From: Psilocybe azurescens
Lineage: Eukaryota; Basidiomycota; Agaricomycetes; Agaricales; Agrocybaceae
DNA: 27,286 nt
Direction of reading: 5' to 3'
NCBI GenBank assembly: GCA_023853785.1
Contig: JAJIRX010000422.1
Location: forward strand, 1-27,286
The first letter of the stretch is position 1, and each line of letters opens with the position of its first letter. The notes below the pieces were generated by a model. That model had not been told where the DNA came from. It saw only the letters and a program-made list of their open reading frames with translations, and did no database searches. Below are positions 9,942 to 20,957 of this stretch, one piece after another. A program made the translations under genes and the position numbers.

Positions 9942-12900
9942 TCAACAAGCCTCTGCAAAAATTGAAGAAATAATGACCGAATAAAAAAAATGCCCCTCCC
10001 TCACCCCCCACACTAGCACTGGCACTAGCGCTTCCACCCCCTCCGCCTCCCATACCACCACGTCTCCCGCCCCGCCCGTACCCGTATCCGTATCCGTACC
10101 CCCTTTCTCGCTCGCGATCCCTGTCCCTGTCCCTGTCCCTGTCGCGCTCCGCCACTCGTTCACGTTCGCGCGCTTTCTCCCTGTCCCTGTCCCTGTCCCT
10201 GTCCCCCTGGGCACTACCGGCTCGTTCCCGCACACGTTCCCGTTCCTCCTCCGCGAGCGGGCCGCGTGGCGGGATCTTCGTCCCTCCCACACCTGCGCCC
10301 CCGCCGTTGAGCGCGCCCTCTGGCGTCGCCGCACCCGACTCGCCTGTACCCTGGCCAGCTAAAGGTAACGCCAATCCCCGATCCTCGACCCAAGTGATGC
10401 GCCGCTTCCCACAGACGCTCCGCTCCCCGCATTCGCATTCGCTGCGCCCCCCTCCAAGCTGAGGCGGTGGCGGCGGCGGAGGCTGCCTCAACGCCCGGGG
10501 CGCAGCAGGCGGCGCTCTGTTCATCGCATTCGTCTTCGCGCCCAATACATACGGCGCACGGAGCTGGAAGTGCTGCTGTTGTGCGCGCGGCCCGACGGGT
10601 GGTGTGCGCCCCAGTGGTCCCTGTCCTTGTACGCCGGCATTTGCGGTGGTGGCGGTATGCGTGACAGCGCCCTGGCCCTGGCCCTGTCCCGCCTTTGCAT
10701 TTGCATTCGTATTCGCATTCGCAGTGGCGCTATGTGTGGTATACGCCGGTATGTATGCAGCACGGGCAGGCGAAGAGGCAGAGGCAGCGGCGGACGGGGC
10801 GTAGTGAGAGGTGGTTGTTGTTATGGAGGGCGAGGGCGAGGACGGAGAGGACGCCTTGACACTATTCGTATTCATATTCAGGTTCGGATGTGCGTGCCCG
10901 ATACGCCTGATGAGCGGCTGCTGCTGTTGAGGCGTATGCATCGGATGCGGAAGATGCTGTGCCCCGCCGCGCGGTGGCGACCCTCCCAATCTCCCCCCGT
11001 CTTCATGCCCATGGACCGCCGAGCCCGTCCGCCGTGAATGCGCACTGACGCTCAGATCGGGGCTGATCGGGGACACGGAGCGTTGCGCGTTCGCGTTCGC
11101 GTTCAAGCCCATGCCCACAGCACCGGGGTGAGGATGCTGCTGCTGCTGCTGCTGGAAGCGCGAGTGATTGTGCGAGTGGGATTGTGCATACGGATGCGGA
11201 TGCGGGTTGTGCCCGAACCTCGACGCTGACCCGGGTCGAGTAGGGAACGGATGCACAGGGCGGTTGTTACTGGAATTATTGCTGCTGCTGCTGCTACTGC
11301 TGGGATTATGCACATGGCCTCTCACATGCCACTTGTTATCCGCAGACCACCCTGCTTCACTCTCCAGTATCTCCTGCTTGGCTTTGAGTGTATTCGTGTT
11401 CGTCTCGACTTGCACAGCAGGAGGCGGAGGGGAGGGCACTGACACAGGCGGCGAGAACTCCCGCAGAGGTGAGCTAGCAGGGATCTCAGGTGCCATCTTG
11501 ATGGGCGGCGAGGACGTCACAGTCGCAGGCAGCGGCGGCGGGCGGTGGTGGCCGTTGACTATAGCCGTAGCAGCAGCCGTGAACGCTGGGTCGTATGAGA
11601 GCCCACTCAGCTTGGGAGGAGCCATGTCCACATCCCCATCACTCTGACTCTGACTCGCGGCCCGCGGCTCCGCTGGCTTTAGGGTTTCCACTTTGCTGCT
11701 GCTCACAGGCTCGACCCCTGTCTCTCTGACCATGCTCTTCCCCGCAGCAGCGCCATCACCATCACCATCACCACCACTGTCTCCATCTTTCCCTTCCTTG
11801 CCATCCTTGCCACTCTCCCCTGCCCCTCCTCCTACCCCCCTCCAGCACCAGAACCCTCCACCTCCGCATCCCCCTCCGGCCCTAACGTAGAAGCCACGCT
11901 CAAAGGCGACGCCTGCACACTCTTCGACAGCTCCCTTGACATCTCTTTCTCCTCCATCTCCCGCTGCTTCTTCTTCCGCAGCACAAAGTCCCTCAACGAT
12001 AGCTTCACCTTCTGCGGTGCGGCCGCCGGTGGTGGCGGCGAGGGCGAGGGCGGACGCTGCGCCTGTGCTTGTTCCTGAGCTTGTGCCTCTTCCGTGCGGA
12101 CTTCAGAGTGCGGTTCTAGTACGGCTTGTGACGGTGGCTGAGAGATCGACCCGGTCGCTGCCCTAGCCTCGCCCTCAGGAGAAATTGGCGACGGAGGCTC
12201 AACGTCGATCCTCGGCGTCTCCTCCTCCGCTTGCATCCCCATCTTCACCTCCACCTCCATCTCCACGTCGCCTTCCCCTCCACCCGGACCCGCCTCGTTC
12301 TCTTGCACCTGCCGCACCTCCGTACGCCTACCACCACTCTCCACGATACTCCCAATCGTCACCTCGTCCTCATCCACACTCACGTCCGCAGCAAGGTCCT
12401 CGCGCTCATGAATCTCATGCTCCTCCTCTTCTTCCTCATGCTTGACCGCTCCATCCACATCCATGTCCACATCTTCACTCTTCTGCGTTTGCGTCCGCGG
12501 AGCACGCACAGCAGGAGCAGACGAAGCGATCGACGTACTCCGACTCCGACTCCTACTGCTCGACTTGAATCGCAGCGATACGACCTCAGGTGCTGGTGTT
12601 GGCGCTGGTGCTGGTGCTGAAGGCAATTGAATAACCGTGTCTTCGTGCTCTTCGTCGACCCCGCGCATCGCAGTATCCTCGTCTCTTCCTCTACCCTCTT
12701 CATCTTCTGCATGGACAGCAGCTTCGGGCCGAGCTCCAGGCGTAGGCGTAGGCGTCCTTGTATGCGCATCTCGCGCATCCTGCGAATCGTCCGCGTCTTT
12801 CGCGTGTACAGGCGTGGGAGACCTAGTCCTGCGCACAGCCGACGAGCAGGCACCATCCTCCTCATCATCAACGGCCATCCTCTCATCCTCTTCTTCCTCT

Positions 12901-15900
12901 TCTTCTTCCTCCTCCTCCTGCGCGTGCTTGTGCGTGCGTCCCTGTTCCGCTGTATCACGGCTCTGACCCCTGCGCATCCCCATCCTCCTCAACGGACTCC
13001 AGCTCTCGCTCGCCGCTGAAGCCGGTCCTGCCTGCGCCTCCTTGGCCTGATGCTGCTCGTCCTTCCCCTTCTCCTGGCGGGATAGCGGTTCTCCAGCAGC
13101 TGCAGCTGCAGACTCCACTGTCGATGGCGATGGCGATGGCGACGCCGCCGAGGCCGGTACCGGTACGTTCCACTGATCTTGGCTTTGCAGCAGCTGGCTG
13201 TGCCCCTGCGCTTGCCCTTGCCCGTGGATTTGCGCAGGGCCAAACGCAAAACTCGACTCGCCCGCGCCCGCGCCCACGAGCAAAGCCGGCGACATCAGCG
13301 ACAGATGCGCGAGCTGCATCAGCGGCGAGGGCGAGCTCCCCATCCCTACTCCGATCGCTGAGGATCCGGATCCCTGGAAAGGAGGCGGCAGCGGCTGTGG
13401 GAGGACGGGCGTTTGGATTGGCGTTAATAACTGCCGCGAGTCGGGCTCTGGCTCCGGTATGTGTGGAGAACGATGATGTAGGCGGGAAGGAGGGAAGGAG
13501 GAGGGGGCAGGGACACGAACAGGGACGCTTTGGGAGAAGGGGATACGTTGGGCGAGACCGAGAGCGTAGGTGCGTGAGAAGGGGGCGGGGCGGAGGCATG
13601 ACCGTCTCGCTGCCGCCTTCGGTATCGCGTGCGCGTACGTCTGCTAAACCAGAACCCATATCAATCCATCAGGTCAAATATAAGAAATAAACGAAGGAAA
13701 AACCAAACGCACCGCCATCACCATGAGCATGAGCGTCGGCATCATCCTCGACAATCGCGAACCGAATACCCAGGCCCACTCTCTTCTTCGCCTGCTCCTT
13801 CCCGTCCTTGTCCTGCTCAACACCATTGTCATGCATCACAACAGGAGAAGGACTAACGCCCCTGTCCCCTGCCTCCTTCGTCGGCGTCGGCGTGGTCGAG
13901 GACGTGGCCAACAGTGTCTCCAACTCGCGGTGCATCCACTTCTTGCGCATCTTGGGCGGCATGCGGGTCTCATCATCTTTATCGTCCTTCCCGTTCCGCA
14001 CCCCTGCACCTGCACGACTGTGCACTTGAGCTTGGGCGATAGTGGCGCTCGAAGTTGTGTCGGGTGTATCTGTTTCAACAAAAAAAAACGAAAAATGTTT
14101 TAGTCGGTTGGTTGTTCAGAAAAACATAGAACGTTAAGCATCCAGATTGGATGCGAGAAAAAAGAAGGAAAAAAAAGAAAGAAAGAAAGGAGATGACGAT
14201 AACAACGATGAAAAGGATGCGTACCTGGAGGCGGGTGTGGGTCCGGCGGCCGGGGCTCGAACGAGGACGACGAGGACAACGGCGATTTATTAGCGGCTGA
14301 CGAGCGCGATCTAGAGGGACCCATGCGTAGAGATGTGGTGAGCATTAGTGGCGAGTGCAGCTCGTCGTTGTTGCTGTTGTTGTTGTTGTTGGATCTGGAC
14401 GCGGGACGGTGGCCTGGTTGAATTGAGAATAGAAAAATATGAAGAAAAGAAAAAGATCGTCGTGAGTGTGATGAGTATGAGATACTTGCGAAAAAAAAGC
14501 AACAAGCTGGAAAAGAGAGAGAGAACAGAGCAGAGCAAAACAGAAAGAATAAAAGCAAAAACGCCTCTCTCGCAACGAAATAAAAAAAATATTCTCGACG
14601 ACGAAACAGCCCCAAAACAAACAAAAAAGCTTCGAGAAAAGGCAAAAAAATAAAAATAACACGCACCACCATCTTCGGCATCATCCATTTCCATTTCCAC
14701 ATCCACATCCTCTCCCCCCACAGCGCTCTCCCTCTCCCTCTCCTTGCCCTTCCCGGCGCCCTTCCCCCCGGCGCCGGAGCACACCCTCGTCCGTCGGCGA
14801 CAACATCTGCCTCCCACGCACACTCTGGCCATGCGCGTACACCCCCTCCTCCTGCTCCACCTCCCGCTCCATCCCGCCCATCCCCCCACTGTGCGGTATC
14901 CGCTCGCGCGTCCGGAACCCGCGCTTCCTCCCCACCAGCGGGCCGAGGTCCGGGACATAGCCCGGGTCGTGGGTCCGCCCCCGTTACTATTACTATTATT
15001 AACAGTCCCGCCAACGCCGTTGCTCATCCCGCCCCCGCTCCCGCTCGCGTGTCCATGCCCATTAATATTAATTCCATTTTCCTGATGCTCTGCCCCGAAC
15101 TCCCACGCCCCGCTCTCAACGCGCTCCACGAACGCGGCCATCTGCGTGACCGCACAGTCCCGCGCGCGCGCCGCATGCGCACGTCGTGAATGTCGACGAG
15201 AGCACGTGCAGGATGACGGACATTTGGTGGTGCAGCTGCGTGATTTCGTGTTTGCTGTGTGCGTTTGTGTTTGAAGGGGAGGGTTTTGGAGTCCAAGTTT
15301 GATGATGGTGGTGGTTGATGAAGTTTTGATTTTGATTTTCGGGGTGTTGATGATGTATTTCATTTTGATGTCGGCAAGGATTTGAGGAAGGTGTTGTGGG
15401 TGGAGGAGGCGGAGAAGAGGAACAGGAAGGGCGTGCATGACAGGGTGTGCTAGTATGTCGGTAAACTTTCGAAATAATACGCCAGAAAAAAAAAAAAAAA
15501 AAAAAAAAAAACATGACATTGCGCGAAAAGCGACATCGAAAAACCAAAGAAAAAAAAAGAAAAAAAAGTCACTCACGCAAACGTCCCCGGCGCGCTCAAC
15601 AGCGCCGGCAAGCTATGCACCGCGTTGCCGTCGTCCCACTCCCAGCCGAGCACGACCTCCTCGCCCGCGCGCAGGTCCCGCGTCGCGAACACGCCAAAGG
15701 TCAGCGTCGTGCCATCGTCGTCCGTGTCCGTGTCGTCATCCTCGGCCTTCGCTTTGCCTTTGTCTTTGCCTTTGTTCGGATTAATATCGTTCTCTTTATC
15801 TTTGTCCTTCGCCTTCGATTTACGCGCCCCCGCCGCCCCCGCCGCACGCCGCGAGTCCACACACAGCCGCGGTCGTATCACCGCGTTCGGCCGGCATCCG

Positions 15901-17808
15901 CTGCGCGCAAAGCGCGCCTCCCCGCCCACCATCCGCGCGTCGAGCGCGAGATCCAAATCTAAATCCAAATCTTCCTCCCTCTCCTTCCCCTTGCCCCTCC
16001 CTTTTCCCCCACCGCCCACGAAATGCACGCCCATCCTCGGCACGCCCATCCCCGCATACCCATTCAGCGGGTCCCGCAAATAATCCGCCGAGCTCATGAT
16101 CACCGCCGGGTACGGCGCGATCATCGCCCTTTCCTGGATGGGCCGCGCGGTGTGCAGCGCGTACAGAGGCGGGAGCACGCCGGGTGCTGTGGGCGAGATA
16201 CGCAGCAGCAGGGGGGTTGTAGGCGAGGGCGGGCGGGAGGAGGGTGATTTTGGTCGCGGGGGTGCGTGTGGGTGCTGTTGGTGGGAAGACGAGGCGGAGG
16301 AAGAGGGGTGTGGATGGGAGGAGGAGGAAGAGGAAGAGGATGCAGCGGGAGGGGGGAGGGGAAGCAGAGACAGCGGTGACCCCGCGCCAGTGCTGCGCCT
16401 GCCGCCGCAGCTTCGCGCGCGTCTCGTCCGACGGCACGATGTCCTCCGTGATGTGCACGTACGCGTCCTTCCACGGCTCGTCGATCTCGATATGTTCTTC
16501 CTCGGTGCCGTTGCCCGCGCCCCCGGCGCCGTTACTCGTGCTGGTGCTGGTGCTGGTGTGGTTGTGGTTGTAGGCGATGCTGGAGAGCCCTGAGCCGAGG
16601 GCTCCAGAGCCGGCGAGGGGCTGTGAGTGTGTGCCCCTACGAGCGGGCTGTGCTGCACGACCGAGGCACGGCGCTGCTTGCGCTTCCCCCGCCCCCGCCT
16701 GCGCTCCCGACGATGCCGCCGCCGTCAAAGGCGACAGAGGCCGCGGCTGCAGCTGCGCTCGGCCGGCGGTGCTTCCTGTCGACGCCTGGGCTCTGCTTGC
16801 GCCGGTGCTTCGCCTCGCGCCCCCGTCCTCGCCCACCAGCAGCGGCGAGCCGGGTCCATGTCTGTATCCGCCCACCCCAATCCCTACGCCAATCCCTCCT
16901 CCTATCCCTCCCACCTGTCCTCCCATTCCTGATGCCCCACCCCCGCCTGCCAACACCCACTCCCTTGCCCCCTCCGCGCCCGCTCCCGTTCGCCCTCCCC
17001 GCGGGGTAGGCACACCGCACAGTGGAAGACATCCGGCACGGGCCCGTCCTTCGTGATCCCGAAGCACGCGGCGTGGCACCAGCGCCCGCAGTCGTCGCAC
17101 GCGATGGAGAAGCCGTCGTCGAGCGCGATGCCGCACATGCAGTCGATCGCCTCGGAGGAGATGTCCGCTGATGGCGGTGGCGGTGGAGGCGACGCTGCCG
17201 CTGCTGTTGCTGATGATGTTGATTGGGGTGCTGGTGCTGATGCTGGTGGGGGAGAAAGGACGACGAGGAGGAGGGCACGGGGCGGGGGCTGCCCTTGTTG
17301 GTGTGGCGGCTGTTAGTGTGGATCATGTTGTTGGTGTTATTGTTGCTGTTGTTGTTGTTCTGATGGTGCGAAGGACCCGCAGCCGAGCGAGGAGGGTCGA
17401 ATCGTGCCACCGCCTGTGGCCGCGGACTGCGCAGCCCACTCCCACTCCCAAAGCCATACCCAAAGCCATCGTCTCCCTCAACCTCAGCCTCAGCCTGCTT
17501 CCGCTTCGCCGGTATCGTCGACGTCCGTCCTGTCATTGGCGGAGGGGCGGTGTTGTAGTGGTGAGGATGGAGTTTAGTGTCGCTGAGGACGTAGCAGCGG
17601 TGGGCGTTGGTCTGTTATCGACATCGTGTCGTCTCTGCTGGTGCTGGTGCGGGTGCTGCTGGTGTGGGTGCTGCTGGTGCTGATGTTGTTGTTGTTGTTG
17701 TGAATGCAAACCCGAGTGTAAATGCTGATAATGCGGGCTCGACGACGACGCAGCCGGATGCCCCATCGACAGGAGCCCCAGCGCTGCCTCCCGCGCATCC
17801 AAGTTCAT
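9942..17808 (-). CDS. SET3: Set3-like PHD-finger and SET-domain protein (histone deacetylase complex scaffold), with apparent frameshifts
   Basis: Likely the fungal Set3 orthologue, the nuclear scaffold of a histone deacetylase complex that reads H3K4 methylation. The start ATG at 17808 gives MNLDAREAALGLLSMGHP. The PHD finger (DISSEAIDCMCGIALDDGF, CDDCGRWCHAAC, CAVC) lies at about 17000-17175. HIEIDEPWKDAYVHITEDIV lies at about 16440-16500. The SET region (RSGCRPNAV at about 15880-15906, GVFATRDLRAGEEVVLGWEW at about 15630-15690) lacks a typical methyltransferase NHSC motif, as in other Set3 proteins. Then come STFTTCACGARA (about 15170), GRKRGFRTRERIP, MLTTSLRMGPSRSRSS, MPPKMRKKWMH and KVKLSLRDFVLRKKKQ (about 11960-12010). 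Placed introns: 15450-15576, 14414-14666, 14070-14224, about 13644-13708 and 9953-10004, the last giving a short final exon. About 2,400 aa, far longer than yeast Set3. Roughly ten frame changes fall mostly in G/C runs or GC repeats, which I read as sequence errors. Confidence 0.88.
10080..10210 (-). repeat. Coding hexanucleotide and dipeptide repeats at the Set3 C-terminus
   Basis: Reiterated CCTGTC units (about 10108-10145 and 10180-10203 on the plus strand) encode Asp-Arg dipeptide tracts on the minus strand. A CCGTAT/CCGTAC run near 10078-10100 encodes Gly-Tyr repeats. The near-identical codons within each run suggest recent slippage expansion in an intrinsically disordered tail. Confidence 0.85.
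15486..15511. repeat. 26-nt A homopolymer inside an intron
   Basis: This is an uninterrupted run of 26 A on the plus strand (U in the Set3 pre-mRNA) inside the 15450-15576 intron. It lies about 35 nt before the acceptor and probably forms the polypyrimidine tract. Confidence 0.9.
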
Positions 17809-18685
17809 ATGATTCCAAGTCCAAGTCGGTACAGTCGTTGGTGTTGTTTCAATCCACGGCCACCAACATGGACTACCCACACAACCGAGCAAAGCTTCCT
17901 GCCAAGCAAGAACAAACAGTGTCATGTGATTGGATTCAGTCAGCGATCTTTATCATCAACGACACAGACTGCATTTGTCGTCGTCGGATTCAACACGGAC
18001 CGCGATATACTCCACCACTCCACCATTCCTGAGTCCTCCCCTGCCCACTGCCCCTGCGGTTTACCCGCTGTCCGCCCTTGCCCATCCTCTCTCCACGTTC
18101 CACTTCATATATCACGCTAGCTCGTATCTATCTTTACTCATGTCACACTAAACGATCAATTTGTTTAATTTCTCTCTCCATTCTCCCATTATTTCCGTGC
18201 CCGCCCGTCTAAGTATATACCAGTAGAAATGTATCTACCCACGACACGTATTTTTCATTATACGCTAATCATCATCATTGTGGCTTGATCATCGTACACA
18301 TGACAGCCGTCGCGATTTGTGCACTCGTTGCTATCCTACTTTCTCATGAAACCATCAACAAGAACCTGCTGCGACTCGAGTCTATGCTAAGAAGACTGCT
18401 CAGCACAACGAAAAAAAGACAGTAGGCGCGCCAATCATTGTACTCAGGTTCCGAGTCCCCATGCAGTAAGCCACTATACAGAGTAAAGTAGATCATGATA
18501 TCATCGTTACCCGCCATGCCCATCCAAATGTCCTCTCAACCCGCATGGTCACCAACAACAGCAACTTTAACACCGTCCTTCAAATTACATCCCCATCCTT
18601 TAAATCTGCTCTGCACAGCTCTACTCGAATCCAATCCAATCTCGGCTCATCACAACCCACAATCCGCAATATCCCTCTCCTCCTC
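17809..18685 (-). promoter_or_regulatory. Upstream region of the Set3-like gene
   Basis: No TATA box is obvious. The first 200 bp are shared with the inverted copy at 2640-2820, including a CACATGACA motif (seen at about 2709-2717 and 17919-17927) and the block around ATCGCTGACTGA. Further out the plus strand is C/T-rich (about 18000-18110). Shared blocks may reflect recent duplication rather than functional conservation. Confidence 0.4.
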
Positions 18686-19407
18686 TCCGAGTTAGGGCTG
18701 CCGCTCTTGACCGTATACATACGACATACAGGTACCATACCGTTCAGCAAAAAACGACCCGCCATACGGTACAGTTTACGGTCAGGCGTACAACCGCATA
18801 GCACCGCCTTCTGACGGACGTATAGTCTGTGTACGGTCTGCACGGTGTTGATTAGATTAGATTAAAATTCAATCTTCGGGATTTGTACACGGTTTGTACG
18901 GCCTTGATCAGATCAGATCAGAATCCAATCTTTGTGGGTGACCTGGCTGGCTGGCTGGCTGCCGCCCTCAGTTTCAGAACCTTTTCCCGCCGGCTGGTTT
19001 ACTTACACGGTCAGTATTCCTCGGCCATTTACTTCCAGGCAAGTTTCCCTTAGCCAATTTTCCATGCCGATGAGGATAGACATTCGCTACTATCTAGTTG
19101 ACTGAATCTGCAGTTTGGATTAGGCGGGGATAACTTCTCCTTCGAAGAGCAGATTTCCAAGCCCTACACCGTTTGCACATCGAGGCTGCGGCCCATGTTG
19201 TTCACGCGGCCAGCTATTTCTGAGATATCAACCAACTAATACTTTTTTCTTGGGCCGTGCGTACCCACATGAGTACCGCAACACGGCCGTACTGTGACCT
19301 ATATCGTACTGTTGGCCACCAAGAATTGTCCGTATGCGGTATGGTTACGCTTGCGACTCACCCGCAATTTGACCGCATACGTACAGTCGGCAGCCCTCGA
19401 GTCCGAG
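18686..19407. mobile_element. Candidate non-autonomous DNA element with imperfect terminal inverted repeats
   Basis: GGGCTGCCG (18695-18703) and its complement CGGCAGCCC (19388-19396) face each other, each next to a CTCGGA/TCCGAG-like stretch. Just inside both ends are TGACCGTATAC/TGACCGCATAC and ACCATACCG-like sequences. The roughly 720-bp interior is full of degenerate GTACGG/CCGTAC motifs and has no coding potential. I see no convincing target-site duplication. It could be a MITE, a solo terminal repeat or chance. Confidence 0.3.
18848..18932. repeat. Two-copy tandem repeat differing only by transitions
   Basis: A 29-nt motif at 18848-18876 recurs at 18904-18932 (spacing 56). The first copy has GATTAGATTAGATTA where the second has GATCAGATCAGATCA. 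All five differences are C-to-T or G-to-A. A (CTGG)4 run follows at 18943-18958. Confidence 0.8.
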
Positions 19408-19696
19408 TCTGTCCGAGTCGTGCTTGGGCTTTCTTGGGTTCGTGGGGACAACAGTACACGCCTGTGTAATCTTATGTAATACTCATGCCACTACTCGAAA
19501 CATTACTTGCAGAGTAGAGATAGATGGCTTCCTGCGTCGTATGGTGGGTACAGAATGATAATGAACGAGCGGGTAGAATCGTAACAATCTCATAATCATA
19601 TAATATAAAAGAGAGTCGATTGTAGCTAACACCATTTATCAGATACACAACGCCGTAACGGACCTCGGCTCTACGAGTATCACCGGACCCCCGCAC

Positions 19697-20809
19697 CTAA
19701 TAAGCCGCATAGTATGCATTGTCGTCTCCCCACGCATTGGGCACATAGTTCTCGAGGGTGACGTTCTTCGAAAACGAATCTGTCCCATCCAGAATACCGT
19801 TCCATTGACTCTTGTCATACCACGGCGTGGTCAAAAGGTTGCAGAGCAACTTGCTATTGAACGCTCTGCGGTGATCGAACGGGTGCGCCTCAATCGCCTG
19901 AAAACTGATTTTCGCAACCTCGTTGAGCCCGTCATACACGTCCTCGAGATACCCCACCAGCCCCGCAGGCGCTTCCGCTAGAAAGGACGGATAATGACAA
20001 CAAAATGCATGAAAGCGAGCAGAAGTGAGCTACCCCGGAGACCAAAATCACAGTACACAGAATGAGGCACTCACGGTTTTGGTTGCCAGCTCTGAAGTAT
20101 GCAGTTTTCGTCTTGTGTGCTTCCTTAGTGATGGACTTGAGGTTGGTGCTGCTGTTGACAATTTTCACAGCAAAGAATATGTCCTCCGCGGCTGGGCGGA
20201 AAGAGAGGTCGCCGAGCATCATTTCCGCAAAGGTGTACAGAAGCACGACAGCAAAGTACTGGAATCAACAACACAGATTCTATAAGTCTTCGAAACTTTA
20301 CATACGCAGAGTATGTACGAGCGAGGACTGTTCAAATTAAACGACGTACTTGGACTTCAAAGACGTGATCCACCTTGCGACGACCGAGACGGGATAGGTA
20401 AGCATACACAGGTGTGGTATATGGTAAATTGCGACTATACCTGCCAACCGTCCTTTTGCAACTCGTGCGACTTTATATATTCCGCTGCATCATCCCTCAC
20501 AGCTAGACAGACGAAGTGAGATAAGCGCTTGCCCTATCACGCTGAGGCACCGGCCAGCCAACCTCACGCACCGAGTTTAAAGCAGCGTGCAATTTTCTGC
20601 AATTAGTCTAGAGTGAGTATCATGATGGAGCGTAATGATAGAACTACTAAAAACACGTACATCCCATTCAACCGGCGTGTAGGTCACCTTCGGTGTTTAG
20701 TGCCTGCTTGAACCTCTGCATTGTGCTCCAAGATCACGTTGTTGACTTGTATCAGCAAGGTTTCGAGCACTGCTGCATCGCGTATGGCGTGTGTAGGGGA
20801 GAAATTCAT
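19697..20809 (-). CDS. Conserved-looking protein of unknown family, six exons, one frameshift
   Basis: I do not recognise the family. Exons read on the minus strand are 20809-20661, 20596-20572, 20502-20441, 20373-20350, 20258-20075 and 19977-19697 (TAG at 19697-19699). All five introns are GT-AG and phases agree from exon 2 onwards. Joined landmarks are LETLLIQVNNVILEHNAEVQ, VTYTPVEWD, AVRDDAAEYIKSHELQKDGW, then QVDHVFEVQYFAVVLLYTFA across two introns, SFRPAAEDIFFAVKIVNSST, and a C-terminal part with NSKLLCNLLTTPWYDKSQW and ENYVPNAWGDDNAYYAAY. Exon 1 needs a one-base correction near an A/T run at about 20694-20700, otherwise it stops at TGA. The ATG at 20809 shows no signal peptide; an upstream exon beginning MAPVKEEWFIVPDG (ATG at 20957) is possible but I could not place its splice. 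The VDHVFEVQ core (Asp-His followed by Glu-x-Gln) is the best search handle. Confidence 0.7.
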
Positions 20810-20957
20810 GGCTAGATAGGGTTGAGCTGGTTAGTTAGCTAGCTAGTGAATGGAGCTCCAAAAAAACGGTGATCATTTATAGCCTTGGATGGCACGAAAT
20901 TTCTTGTTCCAGGACTCCGTCAGGGACAATGAACCATTCCTCTTTGACAGGAGCCAT

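Noticed and set aside
9686..9958. Hydrophobic F/L/S-rich minus-strand frame resembling membrane segments
   Set aside because: It arises from a polypyrimidine-rich strand. The preceding gene can end at 9942 after a GTGAGG...TTTGCAG intron.
12231..13690. Long plus-strand frames opposite the Set3-like gene
   Set aside because: They are antisense shadows of GC-rich repetitive coding sequence, rich in Ser, Arg and Pro, with no motif.
15820..17136. A 438-codon minus-strand frame taken as one protein
   Set aside because: Only its middle (HIEIDEPWKDAYVHITED region) is in the true Set3 frame. The two ends are other frames of the PHD and SET coding parts.
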